From NCBI RefSeq assembly GCF_964656455.1, contig NC_135724.1, positions 8,299,466 through 8,363,465 on the forward strand: a DNA stretch of 64,000 bases, in the 5' to 3' direction. A model generated the notes under the pieces. That model made no database searches and was not told where the DNA came from. It saw nothing but the letters and a program-made list of their open reading frames with translations. A program made the translations under genes and the position numbers. Of the stretch, positions 12,011 to 23,394 are shown in pieces; within the stretch, counting starts at the first letter, position 1, and each line of letters begins with the position of its first letter. This DNA comes from Halichoerus grypus. Taxonomy: Eukaryota > Chordata > Mammalia > Carnivora > Phocidae.

Positions 12011-13114
12011 ATACTTCTGTCAGTGATTCTCAATTACGGCTAGCTACCACAAGTAGAAAGGCCTTTCTTGGATACTAATACTCACCCCTCATTGGTCTTC
12101 TTGCCCAAATACTACTTTACTACAATGAATTCTATGCACTCAAGATTCAGGGATGTTGCTAAGTTGAGAATGAACATTAACCTTTTTTATGAAATACATC
12201 AGTGACTTTGTGGGATCTTAGAACATTATAAGCCCTTTATTCTGGGTCTTTACCTCAATGCTACTCACCCATCCAGGCACATATCATTATATAGGTATGC
12301 TATTTCTTCTGCATGGAACTCACAACAAAGCCTTCTTTATTCATGATTTCTCAGCTTGGTGTTATTTTCTCTGCAAGCCATAAAGTACATACTGTCTATG
12401 TGTACTCAGTAGGTTTTTGCCATATATTGCCCCAATTCTCTCTCCCACCCATCCACTCATGCTCTGTCTCCTCAAGTAGGAGACAACGAACAAAAGACAG
12501 AACAAAAGAAACCTCTGAGACACCAAAAATGAGGTGCTACATAGCAGTGACTGCCTTGCATAACCATAAACCCAGATCTATGAAGAATATAAAATAGACT
12601 CTAAGGTATAGGTTTCTTTTCTTTAATAGTCTGAAGCACTGAATCTCCAACAAGAAAAACAGCACCATTCAGAACTTACTGAGTTTTAAATGAAGTACAA
12701 TTTAAACTGCCATGGTATTGCAATTACTTAGATTAGAATACACAAAGTAAAGAAGGAAGTCTTTCGTGAGTAGCCATATTAATAGCAGAAGCCTCAGCTG
12801 AGCATCAATATGACTGACAGAAAGAATGATCCAGAGTTTTTAGAAAATTTTGAGTTATGTCCACCACATTGTTTTAGAAGTGAATTTCTGTCCCTCGAAG
12901 AAATTTCTACTTTATCATTTTTGTATTCACATTATAAAGGCTTATAGACTGTCAGTAATTAGCATTACATGACTGATTTACTGGATAACTAACTTTGTAT
13001 TTCGGGAATGCCAATTCATAAGTCTCAGCACTAATAACAGTGTTTTTAGTAGTTTACAGTGGCCTAACAGATCTCATATTTTCCTTATTTCTCCCCAAAT
13101 CCTCACTGTATGAT
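12011..13114. other. Intron stretch, nothing recognised
   Basis: No SINE, LINE or exon pattern seen. The frame at 12,313-12,597 has no resemblance to a known protein. Confidence 0.5.
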
Positions 13115-13268
13115 AATGATTATCAACCATAGCACCACAGTAAAAACCCCTGGGGGGACTTCAAAAGCATATCCATGCTCAAAACCCAGCCAGACCAAAT
13201 CAATGAGGAAAAGCGCAAGCTCTGTAAGTAACTCCAAAGCAGTCATAACTGAGGATCACTTTAAATAG
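13115..13268 (+). mobile_element. DNA-transposon remnant (MER5B-like hAT)
   Basis: The blocks ATTATCAACCATAGCACCACAGT, CCTGGGGGGACTT and CCCAGCCAGACCAAATCAATGAGG resemble the MER5/Charlie consensus order. Diverged; the exact family is uncertain. Confidence 0.5.
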
Positions 13269-13984
13269 AGGTCTAAGTAATTTAGATAATCATGTAAAGT
13301 ATCAGAAAGCAACAGTATGTGTGTTAAGCAGCCGTCAGAGTTTTAAATAGCTGTTATTTTAAATGTACAGAAAAACACATTTCATACTTATACATAATTT
13401 GGTAGCTTCCAGTTAAACTCAGCATCATGATTTGGCACTAGATGCGCTTTTGTTTAGAAGACTTACAGAAGAAATACTTAAAGATTCCAAAGTGTAATGA
13501 AGTCTATAAAAGCATCAGGAAAATGATGACATGGATGCTTTCTATAGCACAGCCCCAGGGCCCTTAAAACATTCAGGGAGACGTATTCCTATTTCCTAGT
13601 AAGTTAAATGAGAAGGCATACTTTTCAAAGCAAGTTCAAATATGTAAAAAGTATGCTTTCATTCCTTTTCTTGAATACGATGTTAGAAATTTCACTAGGG
13701 TTATGTAAACAGAGATAAAGAATTTTCTCTTACTGGTTGCAAACCTTTAAAATCCATAGTTTTTGAAAGACGTGCTAAATTTCAATTTTAGACTAATATT
13801 AAAATTTTTTTCAAAGAATAAAGTGAACATGTAATAATTTATATAATAAAAACTTAACTTGTATGCTATTAAGACATTTTATGTACATTTTCTTCTCCTG
13901 TTAACCTTCCTATTATATTTGTATATAATTCAGTGTGTGTGAGGGCTTACATGTCATTTGGGAATATATACCATTCTATTTAAT

Positions 13985-14068
13985 ATATAACACATGTGTA
14001 TGTATGCCTGTATCTATGTATCTATCTATGTATGCACACACATACACACACGCACACATATACATATT
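13985..14068. repeat. Mixed TATG/TATC/CA simple repeat
   Basis: Interrupted tracts of GTATGTATG, TATCTATGTATC and ACACACATACACACACGCAC lie in a row. An old, compound microsatellite. Confidence 0.8.
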
Positions 14069-14329
14069 TTAAAGCATACTGAATGGTCCGAGAAAACTAA
14101 TTTCATGTTTACAAGGAAAAAATCATGAGGAGAAAAACAACTGTACATGCTTACCCATGCTATATATCTTATATAAATACCTACACGTAAGTAACAGAAT
14201 GGCATATAGACATTTTTAAAATAAGAGAACTAAAAAAAAAAAAGGGAACGTCATTTAAGTGTATCTATTTCAATTCCTTCCCCTTAAAAGTAGCAAGCAA
14301 CACAACAAATAAACAACCAAGCCTCGCAG

Positions 14330-14440
14330 ACAGAGGTCATGGTCTGGTTCAGCATGGCCCAGTGTGTCCGGATTTGGGTAACAATGTCTTTCTCTCAAAT
14401 AAATGAATAAAATCTTTAAAATAAAAAAACAAAAACATTT
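14330..14440 (+). mobile_element. Possible degraded carnivore SINE
   Basis: Only the tail is clear: TCTCTCAAATAAATGAATAAAATCTTTAAAATAAAA. The preceding GAGGTCATGGTCTGG may be the remnant of the tRNA-like part. The middle is missing. Confidence 0.45.
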
Positions 14441-14622
14441 TAAAGTCTACACAGGTGATATCAGCTGCATTTTGGAGCCTGTTCTCCATTCTTAAAAGGA
14501 GAAATTAGCCAGTTTTTAGATGGTACATGAAAATGAAATCACGTCCATTCAAAGTGGCCTGGAAAAATATCTGCATAGTATCTCCTTATTGTGGCATAAA
14601 TTCTCTCACTAAATAACACTTT

Positions 14623-14948
14623 TTTCCAGTTTTATTGAGAGGTAATTGATATATTACATCGTATAAGTTTAAGGTATACAACACAATGATTTGATATATG
14701 TGTACATTATGAAATGATCACCACACTAAGGTTAGTTAACATCCATCACCTCACCTAGGTACAACTTTTTTTCTTGCGAGGAGAACTTTTAAGATCTACT
14801 CTCCTAGGAACTTTAAAAAATACAATACTGTATTGTTAGCTGTAGTCACCATGCTCTACATTCCCTCTCCAGAACTTATTTAGCTTACAACCGGAAGTCT
14901 GTTTGTCTTTTGATCACCTTCAGCCATTTCCACTACCTCCCACCTGCC
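14623..14948 (-). mobile_element. LINE-1 3' UTR fragment (L1MA/MB-type)
   Basis: The antisense text TTTTATTGAGAGGTAATTG, AAGGTATACAACACAATGATTTG, GATCACCACACTAAGGTTAG and AACATCCATCACCTCACC is typical of the 3' end of mid-age mammalian L1. It lies in the orientation of DOK6 transcription. Confidence 0.8.
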
Positions 14949-17091
14949 AGTAGCACGTTCATCTGCAATGTAAATAACTTATGGTTGAGTCAAGTGAATG
15001 ATGATATTAGCTTTACACTAAGTAACCAGCTGAAGAAAACACATTTACTTTGAATAGTACACATAGCTGTGTTGCTCCCTGTCTACATATTTTAGGAAAT
15101 GGAAACTGTTGCATTGTATTTATAATACTGCACCTGAAGTTAGGATACCTAGATTTGAGTATACACATCCACACACAAACCCAATCTGTCTCTCTGTAAC
15201 TCTGGCTGATTCCCTTTACTTCTTTTGGATTTGAGTTTATGTATAAAAGGTAAAATTAAATATACTTTCAAAAGCATGCTGGGAAAATTATGTAAGATAA
15301 TATATGTGGAAATTCTTTATAAGCTGTAAAATGCATGGTACACCAAAATGCAAAGTGATTATGTTACTATTATGAAGCCTCAAATCAAACTTCAAAGTGT
15401 CTGTCCTCTCAGTCATTTTACTATTAAGCCAAAATATTAGACAATTTTACAATGAATTTAGTACAATAACAGGAGAAATACTTTGCACATGTTCAAGTAT
15501 TACAACCACCATTTATTTCAAACAACATGAGAACATTTCTTTATTAAATGAGATTCTGTTCTCTACTAATAACAAAATATCATGCCTTATTCCATTCAAT
15601 TTGACTGACAGGTGCAATACTCTCATTAAGGAGTAGTGTTATAATATAAAAAGGAAGTACTCAAAGGATAATCCTGTTCTGTATCCTAAAATAAAACCAG
15701 TGGAGATTTATGCAGAAAGTTAATGAAAATGTTCTCTACCTACATTCTTGAGCTCTTTGGACAAAGTTACTACAGCTTGAAGAAGAAAAGAAAATACTAT
15801 GAGTCACGTGACAAAAACAATAAAACTGAAGTAAAGAAATTATAGTATTTTCTTTTTTAACTAGTTTGTCCCATTTGATAGAATTATTTTTTCCTTAAAG
15901 CTAAAACTTCAAAATTTAAGAAATCTAGAAAAGATCATTAGATGGTGGGAAAACAGGTAATTTTTATTTTGTTAGTATTGCTTGCTTTTTATCTTTGTAT
16001 AGTTTCTAAAATGAAGTGGATGTAATTAGAAACAGACCAAACACATGAATACTTAATAGTCCTACTCAGTATAACTCACATGGGTTATTATTAATAATTA
16101 AGTGGAATGTTTAACAGTGTTAAACACATACATAATAGTCACCATAAACAAAAATCAAAAATAAAAATAGCTAAAATAATTACTTTTCATATATTCTAAA
16201 TTCTATATTTAATAAGAAAGAGATAAATGATAAATAACCATGGATATAATGGATCCTTTTCAGAAAGCAATGTCCAGGATACAGAATATTCTAGAAAGAG
16301 AAAAGATTAAGTACACCCAATACAACTTCCATGTTTTAAATCCATAGATTTAGGAATTCATAGCTGAAGTAATGATCCTGAGAGTTCTTCTGAACGTTTG
16401 AATGGTCAAAATCATTAAGTTATTTATATATTTTATCTTAAATATATTTAATGCATCTAATTCCTGGTAAACTGGTAATGCATGTCATACAAGATAAAAT
16501 CACTCTTCGTAAAATACTTTCTAGATATTTGGGAAACCAGAGAAATTTTTAATTGCTCTAATCAACCAAAAATATGCAAATGCACACACAAAAATTCCCA
16601 TATATATTAATGAATGAGCTTCTGTAAAGGGGTAAATTTTCATAAATCTCTCTCATGAAAAACTACTCTCTTCCATCATCAGAAGAAAGCTGTTTGTGGA
16701 AGGACAGGAAAACCCAAAGAATTTATAAGAAGAAGATCAAGAGTCATCAAGCCAGGGATGGAAGTGTCTCAAGGTTCTAATCAAGGAGGGAGAAAAAACA
16801 AAAACAAAAAAAAAAAGGAGGGAGAGAGGGCAAGATGTAGATGTATCCACAGTAAGTTGTTGAAACAAATGGAGATTATACAAATGAGAAAATCCTGAAT
16901 AGATGTTCAGCTCATAAAGTTGGGGCTCATCACATATTCCAAATGTGATCCTCTACATTTCCCTGCTTCCCTTACAGCCAGGTTGGGGAAAAGTGACTAT
17001 TACTGGCCTAATGTACTATGAGTAGTAGTGATGTAGGAGGTATTTATTGTTATTAACCCTGACAATACAACATGACTCTGGGACATTCACA
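14949..17091. other. Intron stretch, nothing recognised
   Basis: About 2.1 kb of AT-rich, apparently unique sequence. Only an A-rich patch (16,795-16,816) stands out. Confidence 0.5.
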
Positions 17092-17131
17092 GTCTCTCTC
17101 TCTCTCTCTCTCTCTGTCTCACACACACACC
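17092..17131 (+). repeat. (TC)n(AC)n compound microsatellite
   Basis: About twelve TC units, a GTCTC break, then five AC units. Confidence 0.95.
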
Positions 17132-17643
17132 ACCTGATAAACAGTAGATGCTCCATAATTATTTGATCATTTGTTGAATGTGCAAACGTCAACTGTATCT
17201 TGAGACATTCCTTTGATACCCACACAAACCAATACAAATCCTTCACCTGACTTTGAGAAAGAAAGAGAAAACTATTTGTGTAAAATACTATTTGTCTGTG
17301 TACAATGTGCCTGTGAATATTCACACTGCTATATTTGAACAGAACTCCTTAAAAACAATGATGTGAGGGCTGAGTCTAGAATTAGTCAAACTATGGCAGT
17401 CTGGAATTTATACAGTGAGGTTAATGCCAGTGATGATGATGATATGCTGCATTTACCTTTGCTGCATTATAGAGTCAATAGCCATGTATAAAGTTCTAGT
17501 AATGGTTTCAGTGGTTGAGTTCTTAGTTTATCTGCAAACCAAGAATACGTTGGATATTTTACAACATATGCCTTGCTGACTAAATTTAACCTATCAGTGT
17601 TCAGAAGGAAACAGGTAATAAAGGCTAAGAGATAACCAATTTT

Positions 17644-17836
17644 TTTAAAGACTTTATTTATTTATTTGAGAGAGAGAATGAGATAGAGAGAGAGAGCATG
17701 AGAGGGCTGAGGGTCAGAGGGAGAAGCAGACTCCCCGCTGAGCAGGGAGCCTGATGCGGGACTCGATTTCAGGACTCCAGGATCATGACCTGAGCCCAAG
17801 GCAGTCACCTAACCAACTGAGCCACCCAGGTGCCCC
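17644..17836 (-). mobile_element. Carnivore SINE
   Basis: Full-length minus-strand copy ending GGCACCTGGGTGGCTCAG in its own sense. The duplication GAGATAACCAATTTT / GAGATAAACAATTTT (17,629-17,643 and 17,837-17,851) differs at one base. Confidence 0.95.
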
Positions 17837-18427
17837 GAGATAAACAATTTTGACCAACATGCTTTTGCTTTTTTTTTTTTTTAATTAGTGTTTTAAGTAA
17901 CCCTTTGTTAAAAACAAAATACTGAGTACCATGGTACCTTGTGAATTATACCAATCATGCAACATATAAGGTGGCAAAAGGAACTGAACTATTGTAAGGG
18001 CTTTTAAATCAAGCAAAAGGAAAACAGTATATATATAGAAACAGTGACATGTTATAATGAAAAATTAACACAGACTATGAAGAAATGACTGTAACAGTCA
18101 TGTTACACATTTTTAAAGGACAAGGGTAAAATCCAGGATAATACTATTTTTTTTTCAAAATTATTTTCCTGAATAAAAGACAGGCTGATTAATGTGTCAA
18201 GACAAATTTCAAAGCAAACATTCTAAACATTGTGTAACACTTACTATTTCGCCCAAATAATTGGCTAAAGAAGCGTCCTCAACAGGTAGCACTAGATTCT
18301 CTAAGAAGACTGGCAAGGGCTGTTTCAACCACTTCAACCTGGAAGCTTCATCAGGGTTGTCCCCCAGCCTAAAGGGCAAGTGGCACTTTTCTGCCCTCCT
18401 TCAGGACAATAGGGAAGACTAACTTTT

Positions 18428-18628
18428 TTTTTTTTTCTTTAAAGATTTTATTTATTTATTTGACAGAGAGAGACACAGGAGAGAGGGAACACAAGCAGGA
18501 GGAGTGGGAGAGGGAGAAGCAGGCTTTCCGCCTAGCAGAGAGCCCGATGCGGGGCTCGATCCCAGGACCCTGGGATCATGACCTGAGCCGAAGGCAGACG
18601 CTTAACGACTGAGCCACCCAGGCGCCCC
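18428..18628 (-). mobile_element. Young carnivore SINE, perfect 16-bp duplication
   Basis: The sequence is close to the arctoid-type consensus, including GAGAGAGGGAACACAAGCAGG. The target-site duplication GGGAAGACTAACTTTT is perfect at 18,412-18,427 and 18,629-18,644. It is among the youngest insertions in the DOK6 intron. Confidence 0.97.
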
Positions 18629-18644
18629 GGGAAGACTAACTTTT

Positions 18645-19904
18645 AAGTAGTAAAGGGTATCGTAGAACATTTCATCTCAAAATATATTTTCATGTCATAA
18701 TAATCTCTGATACCACTGGCCTCGTGCCCAGGGTTTTTTTTCCCCTTAGAATATTATAAAATTTGGTTTTTGAAAGCATGAGTTCTGTACATCATAAATC
18801 AAATACCTGCGCATATTTCATTAGAATTTTTATTTTGATATTTAGTTCTGAACATAAACCATAGAAGAATCATTATGTGTCTTCTGAATTAAAATTATTT
18901 TATTTGGAAAAATCCATATTTTATTTGGAAAAATCCATAGTTCTGAGTCCACAAAATTAGTATTATGTACTATTAACTATGAAAATGAAGTTTTAATAGT
19001 TAGATAAATCATGTTTCTATGATTTGGGATATGACTTTTCATGTGTACGGCACCCCTTACTTGCTTAAAGTTTTACTATCTAATGAGACCCACTTACTTA
19101 TTAAGCTTCACAGAAACATGTAGATGAAGTTGTGTCATGTGAAGTCACCCTTCCGAATAGTAGAATATTCTGAATAGAAAGTTTCTAAAGTTCTTTTTGA
19201 TAAATAAAATTCTTCAAAATAATCAAGGTTAATTTAGCTTAATATTTCAATTTAATATTAAAACAAAACTGTCTCAACACCAAACTCTGAAGTTCACATT
19301 TCTCAAGTAGAAATGGAAGACAAAATTAATCTACACATACAATTAATCTATATGTAAACATGCTTTTATTTTCTCTGAAGGGTGTCCTTTACAAAGGCAT
19401 ATATCTCTAAACAGTGAGTATGGAAAGAGACAGACACCTTGGGATTGCAAATACATTTGCACACATCTTTAGGAGGAATGGTGTTTTAAAAGGACATTTC
19501 AAAGGCTGTTAACACCATGATTACCCAAGAAGCAGTCAATGCTCTTTCCTTGGATCCTATATTTTAACTAGGTGCCATATTCAGTTTTTGTTGTATGAAA
19601 TCCTGGAAAGCTGGGGATGGGAGAGGAATCCTACAGACCCCAGGACCAGCAGCGCAAGGAGCGGGGGTTCTCAGGGTTGCACTGCTTAGTCTCATTCTCA
19701 CGTACACAATGACTCTGTGGAAGCAGATACACATCTCCCGGGGGACTAGAATCATCCATTAGCTTGTAACGTCTGAGGTGTCCGACACAATTGAGATTCC
19801 AAGAAGACGGAAAGAGCGAGAAGGATGAGCAAGCACCCTGTGGGAGAGCAAAGGGCTTCATAGGTCAAGTTCCTAAAACGGTTCTCCCCTCCAGCTCTTT
19901 CTTG
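18645..19904. other. Intron stretch next to the CpG island
   Basis: AT-rich to about 19,600, then gradually GC-richer. A local direct repeat (TATTTTATTTGGAAAAATCCATA, twice) lies at 18,896-18,940. No exon seen. Confidence 0.5.
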
Positions 19905-21571
19905 CTTGGGCAGTGCGGGTGACAGATTTGAGCAGTGCGTCCCGGCCGAGAGATGCCGGCAGCCTCCTGGACAACCGCAGTTTTACACGTGGGTTCTTCC
20001 TTATCTCGCTGGACAAGAACGAGGCGCAGCTTTCTGCCCAGGAGCAGCCCCTGAAGCGCGGCCGAGGGGCTGCAGCGCGCGTGCTCTCCGGCCCTGCCAG
20101 GGCGCGCGGCGCGCACGGAGGCGCCAGGCCGCGAGGGGGGCGGCCTCGTGGTCACCCAGTTCTCTACTCCCCGCTGCTACAGAGCCGCTGAAGTTCGAGG
20201 GAGTGGGTCTCTCGTCTCCTCAGGGGACAGTCTTCCTCTTCAAAGTGACACCCAGCCGAGGCAGCACAAAAAAGACAAGTCTGCCTTTTCCCTTCCTCCT
20301 GCCCCCACACCTGCGTCCACCAACTCCTGACACGGCGACCTCTGGGTGCGTAGTGACCCTTCCTCTTTTAGGGGTTTTAGGGGCTCTGCCCTACCTTCGT
20401 TCAATTTTCTAATGCTATATTTAGCCTTATTTTTCTTTCTTTTTTTTTTTTGAGTGAGAAAATAAACGAACTTCTCCCTCCTTTTCTTTCCAAGTTGGAC
20501 GATCCATCCAGTCAGCAGGGAACACGGCGAATGTTCTTGTTCAAGGCCGCTCTGCCCCAGGATCCCGGAGCTTCGCAGAACTGGAACTTTGAGAACGGTG
20601 AGGTAGAGAAACATCCAGGGAATTGGGTAAGGGGCACTTTCGCCCCCACACCGAGTTTCCCTTCCTGCTCTGGACCTGCCGGCCAAGGTCGTTCTCGGTT
20701 GCCCAGGTTGCCCAGCACCCGTCGCGCGCGCGGGCCCCGCCGCCTCCACCGCGCCCCCCTGCGCGTCGCCCGCACGCGCCCCCGGGGCCGCCGAGCCGGG
20801 GCAGCTGTTTCCAAGTGCCCGCCCCTCGCCTCCTGGCCTGTCCGCTCCACACCCAGGTCCTCCGAGACCGTCAGCGCGTCCCTCTTACCTCCTCGGCTGG
20901 TCACTAGAGAACTTCTGAACCCCGGGGGTCTACACTGTTTCTCTCCCAAGTCAGGCAGACTATCTTTCACGAAAAAACTACGACAAGGTCTCCATAAACT
21001 TTGCCGTCGCCAGCCCTGCCGTGTCAGCGGCGGCGAGCACACACCTGCCTGCACACGGGCGCAGGTACACCTGTCCGGGCGCGCGCACGGCCAGGGAGCC
21101 TGCCACTTGGGCAACTGCTCAGGGCGCATTAAAGTCGCTGGCAGTCGCCGGCGGGGACGCGCCGCGCCGGTAGGGCATCCAAAGAGAATTTCCAAATGGG
21201 CTTGGGAGCGGGGTTGGAAAATGGTGATTCTAAATACACACACCGGAGCGTCTGTCCACCTCCCGCACACCGAGCAATTCTCCCCGAAAGGCGCACACTT
21301 TTGAGAGCAGACCACTGGGGGTTGCACTATATACAAAACCCCCTCCGAGGCACATTCATCTTAAAACTGACAATACCTTTCGTCTACATGACTTCTCAGT
21401 CTGGTCCAAACCAGCACCGCGCACATGAGGATGGGGACCCAGGCCCTCCCGGAACCCTCAACTCGGTGTGCAGAACCCCCCGAGGCAAGTGCGGGCCCCC
21501 ACACCGGCCGAGCAACAAGCGGGCTGTCTGCGAAAGGGCCGGGTCCCTCTTGGCCCGCGCGGGTCACCTCT

Positions 21572-21599
21572 CCCCGCCCCCCCCCGCCCCCCGCCCCCC
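21572..21599 (-). other. G-quadruplex motif just inside DOK6 intron 1
   Basis: The plus strand has C-runs of 4, 9, 6 and 6 separated by single G bases. On the minus strand, which has the sequence of the DOK6 pre-mRNA, this is four G-runs with one-base loops, starting 60 bases past the splice donor. This fits a very stable predicted G-quadruplex in RNA or in the non-template DNA strand. G-runs just downstream of a 5' splice site are known splicing enhancers bound by hnRNP H/F; function here is inference. Confidence 0.7.
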
Positions 21600-21659
21600 A
21601 CAACAGCCAGCCGCGCCAAACGCGAGCAGGGGAAGGAGAGAGCCCAGCGAGCAACTCAC

Positions 21660-21725
21660 CCCCAGCTTCCTGCTGCGGATTTTCACGTAGCCCTGCTTGA
21701 CTATGTCGTTAAAGTTGGAGGCCAT
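21660..21725 (-). CDS. DOK6: DOK6 coding exon 1 (partial gene, first 22 codons)
   Basis: DOK6 is a docking adaptor of the DOK4/5/6 group. It carries an N-terminal PH domain and a PTB domain that binds phosphotyrosine on RET and TrkC receptors, and it acts at the inner face of the plasma membrane in neurons. Seen: reading the minus strand from 21,725 gives MASNFNDIVKQ, then GYVKIRSRKLG, followed at once by GTGAGT, a consensus 5' splice site, at 21,659-21,654. The exon ends in phase 0. The start lies in GGCCATGG (G at -3 and +4), a strong Kozak context. The 22 residues match the beginning of the PH domain. Lys at positions 15 and 20 fits DOK6; as I recall them, DOK5 has Arg at both, and DOK4 differs at positions 3 and 6. 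The full protein is about 331 residues; the remaining exons would lie left of this window. No other ORF matches the next stretch of the PH domain. Confidence 0.93.
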
Positions 21726-21814
21726 GGCCAGCACGTTCGGGCTCGTCCCCTCCGCGATAGGCTTCCCGGAGTCGAGAGCCGCCGTCCGCCGCCAGGTCCG
21801 CGCAGGTCTCGCAT
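21701..21814 (-). other. Upstream ORF overlapping the DOK6 start (candidate)
   Basis: A minus-strand ATG at 21,814, 89 bases before the DOK6 start, opens a 37-codon frame. That frame runs past the DOK6 ATG in a different phase and stops at TAG 21,703-21,701. Its context is weak (T at -3, C at +4). If the DOK6 mRNA starts right of 21,814, this would be an overlapping uORF that could lower DOK6 translation. Whether it lies in the mRNA is unknown. Confidence 0.5.
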
Positions 21815-22113
21815 CCAGCCAGTCGCCGCCACAGCCGCGCCGCCGCCCGGTCCCCCGAGCTCCCGCCGGCGGGGACGCGGGCTGGTGGCAGGGCGGCCGC
21901 GGACAGGGAACGCGGCCCGGCGCCGCGAGCAGCGCCCGCCCTCCTCGTTCCGGTCCTCACCTCCGCCCCCCGCCGCGAGCCGAGCGCCGGGCCCGCGCCG
22001 CCGCCAGCTGCGGGCGCCCCCTCCGCGCCGCCGCCCCCGGCAGCACCCACGGGCTGGCGCCTCACTCGGCGGCGCACAGCTGGCCAGAGCGCACCCGCGC
22101 GGCTCCCCGGCGC

Positions 22114-22143
22114 GGGGGGAGGGGCAGGCGGAGGGGGGGCGGG
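22114..22143 (+). other. G-rich promoter tract, possible G-quadruplex
   Basis: The plus strand carries G-runs of 6, 4, 7 and 3 with loops of 1, 8 (holding a GG) and 1. It lies about 390-420 bases upstream of the DOK6 start codon and overlaps a GC box. It is a plausible SP/KLF-factor binding region or G4 on the template strand of DOK6. Confidence 0.5.
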
Positions 22144-23394
22144 CCAAGGTGCCCGCCCGGCTCCCTCCCCCTGGCCCGCCGGGTGGCTGCGCTCGGAGAT
22201 GCTCGCAAGACGCGCTCCATCCCTCGCGACTCGGGCGGGGAGCTCCTCCCGCGCCCCGGATCCAGGGTCCTGCTCCCCCCGGCTCCCTCTGCCCGCATCG
22301 CTCTCCCGGGTGTGGGATTCCTGAGGACACGGCTCCTCATTCCGGGGCTCTCAGTGTCCACTCCCCAACTGGACACCGGGGAAAGGGCGGTGGGGATGCT
22401 CCCAAAGAGGAAAAGGCAAACGGGAGCGAGACAATTGTTTATTTCAGTGGCCTTGTGTACGTGCATTTTTGTCCCTAAGCACACGTTCGCGTTCCAGGTC
22501 TTTGCCCCATTAGGAAGTGTAAATCGACGCCGAGCCCTTCCTGGTGCACACAAAGAGACCAACCGTGCGCATGTGTCTCATCCCTCTGCTGCTGAGCAGA
22601 CTGGAGCAATCAGGCGAGGCAGCCCTTCGCCGACGTCCTCTCGCAAGAAGCAGCGAGAAGGACCGGAGTGCACTGATGTATGCACGCGTTTTAGTTAACT
22701 ATGACTAAAAGTGGGTCCTGGCTTTTCATCTTCTAGGCGGAATGGAGACCATAGCTATTACTGGTGGATGCAAATGATTTATTGAAATGTTCAACTTGTA
22801 AAATCAAAACAATGGAGAACTTCCCCCCTCCCCCTTAACGTAGGAACTCATGACATTCAGAAGTAGGCTATTCCCTAGTGTAAAGAAATTTTAATTTAAA
22901 AATTATATCATTTTTATAAGATGCAAGGAGAAATAGGGAGTATTGAATTTTAGCTGGAGGCAATGTATGGGTTTTTGCTATAGGCAAGACTATTTAGTGC
23001 CTAGCAGGTCAGGATGTTTTTAAGAAAAAAAAATGTATAAAGATTGAAAATTTTATAAATGACTCGTTCATTTATAAAGAGTCTAAATTTGATAAAAGTT
23101 CAAAAGATTATGTTTATTTCTCTTCTTGCTCACCATAGCGAGCAGTATCTTCCCATGTTTTCAGTTAAAATTTCTTAGCCCTTTTGGGGACATAATCATT
23201 TTAAGAGAGAAAGGAAACTACTTGATTGAAGGGAAGAAAAATATGAAAGCTTAAGGGACAAAGTAGCATGCCACTTACCCCAACCAAATAGGCACCCCAA
23301 AGGTGATTTTTGTACCATCATTGTTAGGAGTCTTCATCTAGAGCCCATACAACTCAGCGGACACTCTAACTTGCCTTAACAGCATATTCTTCCT

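Larger units (their letters stand above)
1..21659 (-). other. DOK6: 5' part of DOK6 intron 1
   Basis: The stretch lies downstream of the DOK6 exon 1 donor on the minus strand, and no acceptor plus coding exon resembling the rest of the PH domain was found. The first intron is therefore at least 21.6 kb in this window. It is AT-rich except for its first 1.8 kb, which is still CpG-island sequence, and it is filled with old LINE-1, L2, MIR and DNA-transposon remnants plus SINEs in both orientations. That it is intron is inference from the exon position. Confidence 0.85.
19905..22680 (-). promoter_or_regulatory. DOK6: CpG island with DOK6 promoter, 5' UTR and first exon
   Basis: From about 19,905 to 22,680 the sequence changes from AT-rich to strongly GC- and CpG-rich. 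The densest parts are 20,680-20,860 and 21,420-22,320, with a milder bridge between. The DOK6 start codon lies inside, so the promoter and 5' UTR should be on the right half (about 21,726-22,350). No TATA box is obvious. A GC-box-like motif (GGGGCGGGCC) lies at 22,136-22,145. The island continues about 1.75 kb into intron 1. The long ORFs seen on both strands here are the expected product of GC-rich DNA with few stop codons; they conflict with one another and none resembles a known protein. The transcription start cannot be placed from sequence alone. Confidence 0.85.

Noticed and set aside
19906..22698. Many long ORFs on both strands in the GC-rich part (up to 336 codons)
   Set aside because: They overlap one another in several frames, consist mainly of Pro, Arg, Ala and Gly as expected from CpG-rich DNA, and share no motif with known proteins. 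The real coding part here is the 22-codon DOK6 exon.
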